DNA of 9,696 nucleotides, taken from the NCBI GenBank assembly GCA_018260285.1, contig JAGLBH010000053.1, positions 1 to 9,696 of the forward strand, in the 5' to 3' direction. This stretch comes from Arthrobacter sp. Lineage in GTDB: Bacteria; Actinomycetota; Actinomycetes; Actinomycetales; Micrococcaceae. Below, in pieces: positions 4,854 through 9,696 of the stretch. Made by a program: the position numbers and the translations under genes. The first letter of the stretch is position 1, and each line of letters begins with the position of its first letter. The notes under the pieces were generated by a model, which worked only from the letters and a program-made list of their open reading frames with translations, made no database searches and had not been told where the DNA came from.

Positions 4854-6746
4854 ATGCATCTCATGGAACTGCTGACCGTCGTCGTCATCACCGTGGTGGT
4901 GGTCCTCGCGACCCGTCCCCTCGCCGAGAGGAGCGGCATCAACTCAGCCCTCCTGCTGACGGCCATCGGCATCGCCGCCTCCTTCCTCCCGTTTGTGCAG
5001 ATCGAGCCGCTGGAGCCCGAGCTTGTCCTCCTCGTGCTTCTGCCGCCCATCCTCTACTCCGCTGCCGTGAACGTCTCCCTGGCGGACTTCCGTGCCGAGA
5101 TCAAGCCGATCGTCCGCCTCTCGGTGGGGCTCGTGGTCTTCACCGCCTTCGCCGTGGCGGGCACGACCTGGGCGCTGCTGCCCGTCGGGTTCGCCGCAGC
5201 CCTGGCCCTGGGTGCGGTTGTGGGCCCGCCGGACGCCGTGGCGGCCCTTGCGATCGGCAAGAAGCTCGGCCTGCCCCGCCGCGTCATGACCCTCCTCGAG
5301 GGGGAGTCCCTCCTCAACGACGCCACCGCACTCGTGCTCCTCACCACCGCCATCACCGCTCTGAGCGAGGCCACCACGCCCGGCGGCGTGGCCCTGAACT
5401 TCCTCGTGTCAGCGGGCGGCGGGGTGCTCGTGGGCATCGTCGTCGGCTGGGCGGCGAACCGAGTCCACGCGTGGACCTCGGATTCGACCGTCTCCGTGGG
5501 CCTGTCTCTCATCACCCCCTGGGTCGCGTTCCTGCCCGCCGAAGAGATCCACGGGTCCGGGGTGCTGGCGGTCGTGGTGGCGGGGCTGCTCATCGGCCAC
5601 CGCGCGCCGGTTCTTCAGTCCGCCACCGCGCGGCTCAGCCAGAGCATCAACTGGCGCACCATCTCCTTCCTGCTGGAGAACGCCGTCTTCTTCCTCATCG
5701 GCCTGCAGGCGCGTCACATTCTCGAGAGCGTCAGCGCAGCCGGGCACGGCGGATGGAAGACGTGGGCCGTGTGCTTCCTCATCTACCTGGCCACCGTTCT
5801 GGCGCGCTTCCTGTGGATTTTCGGGTCCTCGGGCGTGCTGGGTCGCCTCCTCGGGCGACGACGCCGGGGCCAGCAGCGCCTCTCCTGGCAGCAGAACGTC
5901 ATCCTCTCGTTCTCGGGGATGCGCGGCGTGGTGACGCTCGCCTCCGTGTTCCTCATTCCGGAGGAGACGCCGTACCGGGACGTGCTCATCATGGCGGCGC
6001 TCTTCGTCACGGTGGCCTCCCTGCTCATCCAGGGGCTGTCCATGCCGTGGCTCGTGCGACGGCTCGGCGTGGCAGGTCCGGGCGTCCGCAGTGAGATCCT
6101 CCAGGAGGCGCACATCATGCAGCGCCTCTCCGCCGTCGGGAAGAAGAGGCTCAAGGCCCTCGCCGCCGAGGAGGAGGCGGCGGAGGGTCCCACGGGCTCA
6201 ACGGTGGTCGAGCGGCTCCTGGCGCTCAACGAGGCCCAGGCGAACCGGGTGTGGGAGCGCCTGGGGCGTCAGCGCGACGGCGAGGCCCCGTCCCACCTGT
6301 ACCGCCGCTATCGGCTGGCCATGATCCAGGTGCAGCGCGCCGAGGCCCTGGCGATGCGCAACGAGCGAGCCGTGGATTTCGAGGTGCTGCAGAAGGTGCT
6401 GGGCATGCTCGACGTCGAAGAGGCCAGCCTCCAGGCGGTCGACTCCTCGGAGACGATCGAGGACGAAGACGACGGCCAGGTCATGGGGGAGCGCTGCGAC
6501 CACCTGGCAGACACCGACGGGTGGGATCCCGAGCCGCTGTCCGACGTCTGTGAGGAGTGCGAAGCCGAGGGGCTCGTTCCCGTCCATCTGAGGCTGTGCA
6601 TGCAGTGCGGGTTCGTGGGGTGCTGCGATTCCTCGCCGGGCAAGCACATGACCGCCCACTTCCAGGAGACCGGCCACCCCGTGCTGCGCTCCTTCGAGCC
6701 GGGCGAGGCCTGGCGCTGGTGCAGCGTGGACCACCAGCTGGCGTAG
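4854..6746 (+). CDS. CPA1-family Na+/H+ antiporter fused to a C-terminal UBP-type zinc finger
   Basis: This is a 630-residue membrane protein. Residues 1 to about 405 form the Na_H_Exchanger domain with around a dozen hydrophobic segments. Ion-site motifs are GPPDAVA (124-130), EGESLLNDATAL with the adjacent Asn-Asp (149-160), and SGMRGVVTLAS (354-364). Residues 410-540 are a charged, largely helical cytosolic linker. Residues 548-623 are a UBP-type zinc finger with C548/H550, C566/C569, C582/C585, C590/C591, H598, H602, H608 and C623, including GHPVLRSFEPGEAWRWC. In eukaryotes this finger binds the free C-terminal Gly-Gly of ubiquitin; its bacterial ligand is not established. The fusion itself recurs in actinobacterial antiporters. 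It should exchange Na+ (or K+) for protons. Start uncertain: the ATG at 4854 has only a weak AGAAAG upstream, and ATG 4863 is possible. Confidence 0.9.
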   Translation: MHLMELLTVVVITVVVVLATRPLAERSGINSALLLTAIGIAASFLPFVQIEPLEPELVLLVLLPPILYSAAVNVSLADFRAEIKPIVRLSVGLVVFTAFAVAGTTWALLPVGFAAALALGAVVGPPDAVAALAIGKKLGLPRRVMTLLEGESLLNDATALVLLTTAITALSEATTPGGVALNFLVSAGGGVLVGIVVGWAANRVHAWTSDSTVSVGLSLITPWVAFLPAEEIHGSGVLAVVVAGLLIGHRAPVLQSATARLSQSINWRTISFLLENAVFFLIGLQARHILESVSAAGHGGWKTWAVCFLIYLATVLARFLWIFGSSGVLGRLLGRRRRGQQRLSWQQNVILSFSGMRGVVTLASVFLIPEETPYRDVLIMAALFVTVASLLIQGLSMPWLVRRLGVAGPGVRSEILQEAHIMQRLSAVGKKRLKALAAEEEAAEGPTGSTVVERLLALNEAQANRVWERLGRQRDGEAPSHLYRRYRLAMIQVQRAEALAMRNERAVDFEVLQKVLGMLDVEEASLQAVDSSETIEDEDDGQVMGERCDHLADTDGWDPEPLSDVCEECEAEGLVPVHLRLCMQCGFVGCCDSSPGKHMTAHFQETGHPVLRSFEPGEAWRWCSVDHQLA

Positions 6747-6811
6747 GGGGCTTCCTCCCCCCGCACCGCACCCCCCTGCACCGCTCGCCCCGCTCAGCAC
6801 CGTCTCGCGCG

Positions 6812-6870
6812 GATTGTGGGGCGAAGGGGGCGGGTCGAGGGAAGAATTCGGCCCCGTTCGACCCACAATC
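6812..6870. repeat. 59-bp imperfect-palindrome repeat, copy 1
   Basis: The unit begins GATTGTGGG and ends CCCACAATC, a perfect 9-bp terminal inverted repeat. Inside it CGAA/TTCG and GGGGC/GCCCC extend the stem, so about 18 of 20 arm positions pair around a 19-nt loop containing GAATTC. An alternative fold pairs GGGTCGA in the loop with TCGACCC in the right arm. It lies between the antiporter and the DUF2975 cassette. A second copy at 8707-8765 is in the same orientation. No target duplication is evident. It resembles a REP/BIME-type intergenic repeat and could also act as a terminator for the antiporter. Confidence 0.85.
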
Positions 6871-6890
6871 GCGAAAGGGGGGAGTTATCG

Positions 6891-6920
6891 CTTGTCGATA
6901 TTAACGAATTTCGATAAGCT
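6891..6920 (+). promoter_or_regulatory. Promoter and palindromic operator candidate of the DUF2975 cassette
   Basis: The sequence 6891-6918 is an imperfect palindrome with outer arms CTTGTCGA and TCGATAAG and inner ATT/AAT matches; 10 of 14 symmetric pairs agree. An additional TTATCG half-site lies at 6885-6890. A promoter of TTGTCG (6892-6897), 17-bp spacer and TAAGCT (6915-6920) fits exactly inside it, giving a start near 6927 and a leader of about 40 nt. A regulator bound here would block RNA polymerase. The obvious candidate is the small helix-turn-helix protein encoded at the end of this cassette. Confidence 0.55.
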
Positions 6921-6965
6921 CGGGTCAGGCTCCCAGGTGCGGGGCGGTTCACGGAAGGGGATGTC

Positions 6966-7670
6966 ATGAGCAAGATGCGGGGTTCGCGGGGTCTCACCTC
7001 GACGGAGAGCGTGAAGGAGGGCCGCGTGTTCAGGAAGCTGGGAGCCGATGGAGCGCTCTTCCGTCTGACGGCTCTCCTGGCGGGGGCCGTCGCGGTGGCG
7101 GGGCTGGTGCTCGTCGTCGTCGCTGTGGTCCGGTGGATGGGCGGCCCCCAGCCGATGGAGGTGCAGCTGACCACGCGAGAGACGCTCAACCTGCCGGGGC
7201 AGCTGGGGGTCAAGGACCAGTCGGGGGCGGTCCGCACTTTCCTCTGGGAGCGGCCGACCCAGGCAGCCTGGGGCCTGCACAGCGCGGGGCAGATCCTCAA
7301 CGGGCTCTGTCTTGCGGCGGGGGCCGGGGCCTATGTGCACTTCGCACGAGCCGTCAATCGGGGCCGTCCGTTCGGGGGCGCCTTCCGCTGGGCTGGAGGG
7401 ATGGGGGTGATCGCCCTGGTCTTGGGTGCCTGGGGTGGGTCGTTCCTGCGCGGCGCGGCGAGCATGGAGTTCATGGGCGTGCACGGCGATGACGTCGGGC
7501 GGGTGCTCAGCGCAGGGGGGAGTGCCCTGACGGTGGATGCGGCCCACGCGGTCATGGCTGCGACCGAGTTTCCCCTGTGGCCTGTCGGGGCGGTTCTCGT
7601 CCTGGGCCTCGTGGATGTGGCCTTCACCTACGGAAGAATGCTGGAGAAGGACACGGAGGGGATGGTCTAG
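6966..7670 (+). CDS. DUF2975-like four-helix membrane protein (paralogue A)
   Basis: This 234-residue protein has hydrophobic segments at about 33-57, 103-126, 143-162 and 203-224. It carries the signature RGRPFGGAF (132-140) before the third helix, and ends VDVAFTYGRMLEKDTEGMV, the F-YG--L--E-EG-V close seen in DUF2975 proteins. A variable loop of about 40 residues separates helices 1 and 2, and another separates 3 and 4. These are likely extracytoplasmic and could sense a ligand. In many Gram-positive genomes a DUF2975 gene is followed by a small YozG-like regulator, as here, but its function is unknown. GGAAGGGG is six to twelve bases before the ATG. The gene is the first of a three-gene unit, and its last base is shared with the next start codon. 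Confidence 0.8.
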   Translation: MSKMRGSRGLTSTESVKEGRVFRKLGADGALFRLTALLAGAVAVAGLVLVVVAVVRWMGGPQPMEVQLTTRETLNLPGQLGVKDQSGAVRTFLWERPTQAAWGLHSAGQILNGLCLAAGAGAYVHFARAVNRGRPFGGAFRWAGGMGVIALVLGAWGGSFLRGAASMEFMGVHGDDVGRVLSAGGSALTVDAAHAVMAATEFPLWPVGAVLVLGLVDVAFTYGRMLEKDTEGMV

Positions 7671-7673
7671 TGC
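7655..7673 (+). repeat. Junction direct repeat, copy 1 (ribosome site plus TAG/GTG overlap)
   Basis: The 19 bases GGAGGGGATGGTCTAGTGC include the Shine-Dalgarno GGAGGGG, the stop codon of paralogue A and the overlapping GTG start of paralogue B, spaced eight bases from the ribosome site. An identical copy sits at 8408-8426 at the next junction. Confidence 0.9.
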
Positions 7674-8401
7674 TGCTGAAACCGAGGACAATGAAGTGGG
7701 GAAGCGAAGAGGGCCAGCGGGTTCTGCCGCGCGGTCTTGCCGGATACCTGGTAGAGGGCTCGCCCTTCTGGGCAGGGCTTTTAGTCCTCTGGGTGGTGAT
7801 CGTGGAGATCGCCTCCGTCATCGGGGCGCTCAGCCCGGGGAGCATGGCGATCTCCGTGAAGATCCGGCAGCTCCCGAGCGGTCTTCCCCTTGAGGGGATC
7901 ACCTCTGACATGTGGCGCGTCCAGTACTCCTGGGAGCACCCGGATGCGGTCTCCGCCTGGCTCAACGCGGGATCCTCCGTGGTGGTGGGCACAGCAGTGG
8001 TCGCTGCCTACTGGGCGTATCGAGGCTTCCTCGCAGAGGTCTTCCGGGGCGAGCCTTTCGGCTCCGCTTTTCCCAGGTTCTCCAGGGCGGCCGTCATCGC
8101 GGCCCTGGTGGGCGGATACCTGCCGCCCGTGCTCAACAGCATCGTGGCCCTGCGATTCATCAGCGTCTACCAGCTGCGCGCAACAGAGGCATTCAATGGA
8201 GAGCTGGCGCGGAACGCGACGCTGAACAGCGCGTTGGGATCGCACACCACGCTTCTAGAGCGGTTCCGACTGACCCCGACCCTGTTTCCGGACATCGACC
8301 TCCCCTTCTGGCCGCTCGGGGTGCTGGTGGCGGCGGTGCTCCTCAATGCCGTCTTCTCCTATGGGAAGAAGCTGGAAGCCGAGACAGAGGGGCTCGTCTG
8401 A
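7670..8401 (+). CDS. DUF2975-like four-helix membrane protein (paralogue B)
   Basis: This 243-residue membrane protein is related to the one upstream. Hydrophobic segments lie at about 33-53, 99-118, 138-160 and 212-230. It shares FRGEPFGSAF (125-134) with RGRPFGGAF of paralogue A, and its end VFSYGKKLEAETEGLV aligns with FTYGRMLEKDTEGMV. The loop regions differ strongly, which suggests different ligands or partners. The GTG start at 7670 overlaps the preceding TAG (TAGTG) and has GGAGGGG eight bases upstream; the in-frame ATG at 7691 has a GAGGA only two bases away, too close. Overlap implies translational coupling. Family assignment is weaker than for a single-domain enzyme because it rests on topology plus two short motifs. 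Confidence 0.75.
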   Translation: MLLKPRTMKWGSEEGQRVLPRGLAGYLVEGSPFWAGLLVLWVVIVEIASVIGALSPGSMAISVKIRQLPSGLPLEGITSDMWRVQYSWEHPDAVSAWLNAGSSVVVGTAVVAAYWAYRGFLAEVFRGEPFGSAFPRFSRAAVIAALVGGYLPPVLNSIVALRFISVYQLRATEAFNGELARNATLNSALGSHTTLLERFRLTPTLFPDIDLPFWPLGVLVAAVLLNAVFSYGKKLEAETEGLV

Positions 8402-8402
8402 C

Positions 8403-8426
8403 ATGAGGGAGGGGATGGTCTAGTGC
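8403..8426 (+). repeat. Junction direct repeat, copy 2, with relic of a paralogue-A C-terminus
   Basis: Positions 8408-8426 repeat the 19 bases of the first junction exactly. Read from 8403 they give ATG AGG GAG GGG ATG GTC TAG, i.e. MREGMV then stop, matching the EGMV-stop end of paralogue A although no gene ends here. The repeat supplies the ribosome site for the helix-turn-helix gene. Confidence 0.85.
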
Positions 8427-8650
8427 CAGCTGAAGACAGCGACCGGCTTCACTGCAGGCTGGGGGAGCTGCTCGAGGAGCGGGGGATGACCCTCACGGAG
8501 CTCTCCGCGCGGGTGGGCGTGAGCCTGGTGAACCTGTCGGTGCTCAAGAACGACCGGGCCAAGGCGATTCGCTTCTCCACGCTTGTGGCCCTGTGCGATG
8601 CGCTGGAGTGCCAGCCGGGGGATCTCTTCGTCACCCTGCCGGAGGGGTGA
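8423..8650 (+). CDS. Small XRE/YozG-like helix-turn-helix regulator
   Basis: This 75-residue DNA-binding protein is almost entirely a Cro/C1-type domain (about 9-66). The helix-turn-helix is TLTELSARVGVSLVNLSVLKN (23-43), followed by AKAIRFSTLVALCDALECQPGDLF, the diagnostic end of the YozG-like group. There is no separate effector domain, so any signal must come from a partner; the co-transcribed membrane proteins are the natural candidates. The GTG start at 8423 follows GGAGGGG by eight bases, and the gene begins 21 bases after paralogue B. It probably binds as a dimer to the palindrome at 6891-6918 and represses its own cassette, which is an inference from arrangement. Confidence 0.88.
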   Translation: MPAEDSDRLHCRLGELLEERGMTLTELSARVGVSLVNLSVLKNDRAKAIRFSTLVALCDALECQPGDLFVTLPEG

Positions 8651-8656
8651 GGCGCA

Positions 8657-8696
8657 GGGGGAGTGAGCGGGCTCAGAGTGTCCCTCTCCCTCCCCC
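8657..8696 (+). terminator. Weak hairpin after the regulator gene
   Basis: GGGGGAG (8657-8663) can pair with CTCCCCC (8690-8696), with TGAGC-GG-GCTCA nested inside. The loop is long and no T tract follows, so the palindromic repeat just downstream may do the real termination work. Confidence 0.3.
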
Positions 8697-8706
8697 GCCC
8701 CTCGAG

Positions 8707-8765
8707 GATTGTGGGGCGAAGGGGGCGGGTCGAGGGCAGAATTCGGCCCCGTTCGACCCAAAATC
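8707..8765. repeat. 59-bp imperfect-palindrome repeat, copy 2
   Basis: This copy is the same length and orientation as copy 1, with 57 of 59 bases identical. The two changes are A to C in the loop and C to A in the right terminal arm, the latter breaking one terminal pair. It lies between the convergent regulator and oxidoreductase genes, where a bidirectional terminator would be expected. Together the two copies bracket the three-gene cassette exactly. Confidence 0.85.
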
Positions 8766-8787
8766 CCAGAAGAAAGAACAAGCTGGA

Positions 8788-9696
8788 TCAGACGGCGGGG
8801 GTCCAGCCCAGGGCAGGAGCCACGTGCTCCACGATGCTCTCCATGAGGCGGCGGTTGTAGGCCACGCCCAGCTGGGAGGGGATCGTGATGAGGAGGGTGT
8901 TGGCCGCCTGGACGGCCTTGTCTGCGGCGAGCTCCTCGGCCACGCGCTCCGGCGCCCCGGTATAGGAGCGGCCGAAGCGGGAGACCGTGTCGTCGATGAT
9001 GCCGACCTGGTCCTCGTTCCGGCTCAGGCCGAAGTAGTGGTGGTCCTCCGCGGTGACCAGGGGCATGACCGAGCGGGACACGCTCACACGCCCCTCCCCG
9101 GATATGCCTGAGCGTTTATATGCCTCGCGGTAGATGCTGATCTGCTCGGCCTGGATCTCGTCGAACGGCACGCCCGTGTCCTCGAGAAGCAGCGTGGAGG
9201 ACATGAGCCCATAGCCCTGCTCGCCCGTCCATCGCGCGGTCTCCCGTGAGCCCGCGCCCCACCAGAGGCGGTCCGCCAGTCCCGGGGACTGCGGCTGGAT
9301 TGGGAGCATGGGGGCCGCGCCGCCCGCGCCATAGCCCACCTGCCGCGGATTGCCCTGCGCCGCCGGGCCGCCTGAGACCAGGCGGCGGAACTCCGCCATG
9401 CGGGCCCGGGCGTCGTCGTGCTGTTTTTCCCGGCCCGTGAGGGGGTTGCCGAACAGCTCGGGGCCGTTGAGCGCGGGCTCGGGCGAGCCGCGGGAGACGC
9501 CGAGCTCGAGGCGGCCTGCGGAGATGAGGTCCGCGATTGCGGCGTTCTCCGCCATGGCGGCCGGGTTCTCGTAGCGCATGTCGATCACGCCCGTGCCGAG
9601 CCGGATGCGGCTCGTGCGCGCGGCGGCCGCGGCCAGCAGCGGGAAGGGCGAGCCGGACTGCCGGGCGAAGTGGTGCACGCGGAAGAAGGCCCCGTC
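8788..9696 (-). CDS. LLM-class flavin-dependent oxidoreductase, N-terminus outside window
   Basis: The 302 visible residues run off the right edge in frame. The conserved blocks are VHHFARQSGSPFPLLAAAAA, ARTSRIRLGTGVIDMRYENP, ISAGRLELGVSRGSPEPAL, LPIQPQSPGLADRLWWGAGS, LMSSTLLLEDTGVPFDEIQA, EGRVSVSRSVMPL and FGRSYTGAPERVAEELA, ending LGWTP. This is the layout of actinobacterial luciferase-like (bacterial-luciferase-fold) monooxygenases. They use reduced FMN or F420 with oxygen on small organic substrates. The cofactor preference and substrate cannot be read here. The missing part is probably some 50 residues, including the first strand of the TIM barrel. A GTG at 9678 is internal to the conserved domain and is not the start. 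It is convergent with the cassette and ends just beyond repeat copy 2. Confidence 0.9.
   Translation of the reverse strand, partial: DGAFFRVHHFARQSGSPFPLLAAAAARTSRIRLGTGVIDMRYENPAAMAENAAIADLISAGRLELGVSRGSPEPALNGPELFGNPLTGREKQHDDARARMAEFRRLVSGGPAAQGNPRQVGYGAGGAAPMLPIQPQSPGLADRLWWGAGSRETARWTGEQGYGLMSSTLLLEDTGVPFDEIQAEQISIYREAYKRSGISGEGRVSVSRSVMPLVTAEDHHYFGLSRNEDQVGIIDDTVSRFGRSYTGAPERVAEELAADKAVQAANTLLITIPSQLGVAYNRRLMESIVEHVAPALGWTPAV

Noticed and set aside
6812..8765. Composite transposon formed by the two 59-bp repeats
   Set aside because: The repeats are too short to encode a transposase, none lies between them, and no target duplication is seen outside them; only a passive or recombination-based origin is possible.
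9084..9332. Alternative minus-strand frame within the oxidoreductase gene
   Set aside because: It is an out-of-frame, Arg/Ser-rich shadow inside a strongly conserved coding region.

Overview
The window is GC-rich, densely coded DNA, most likely from a Gram-positive actinobacterium. Three features point there: a secreted resuscitation-promoting factor with a C-terminal LysM, as in Micrococcus luteus Rpf; two tandem FemX-type transferases, which build peptide cross-bridges on lysine-type peptidoglycan; and an actinobacterial-style CPA1 antiporter fused to a UBP zinc finger. A member of the Micrococcaceae or a relative with an A3-alpha wall fits best, but the genus cannot be fixed from this sequence.

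Layout. 1-156 is the 3' end of an IS30-family transposase, with its putative right terminal repeat. 227-4224 is a minus-strand cell-wall block, read rpf (4224-3430), femX paralogue 2 (3278-2154), femX paralogue 1 (2000-792), then a DUF3817 membrane protein (745-227). A strong hairpin with a T tract separates rpf from the femX genes, and a second hairpin separates the two femX genes. The 630-bp divergent region 4225-4853 holds the rpf promoter, a GTAAC-N6-ATAAC direct repeat resembling an MtrA site, a leader of about 210 nt with several hairpins, and a cluster of five DnaA-box-like 9-mers. 4854-6746 is the plus-strand antiporter/UBP fusion. 6966-8650 is a tight three-gene cassette of two paralogous DUF2975-like four-helix membrane proteins and a small XRE/YozG-like helix-turn-helix protein. 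8788 to the window end is a minus-strand luciferase-like flavin oxidoreductase whose N-terminus lies outside.

How the parts work together. Rpf cleaves or remodels peptidoglycan while the FemX pair adds bridge residues to lipid II, so the left half is a wall-growth locus. The cassette at 6966-8650 is the most system-like part. It has a palindromic operator candidate over its own promoter and a terminal small repressor-like gene. A 19-bp sequence is repeated exactly at both gene junctions, implying an internal duplication. Two 59-bp imperfect-palindrome repeats (57/59 identical) bracket the whole cassette.

No tRNA, rRNA or CRISPR array was seen. All family assignments come from reading the translated sequence, without database searches.
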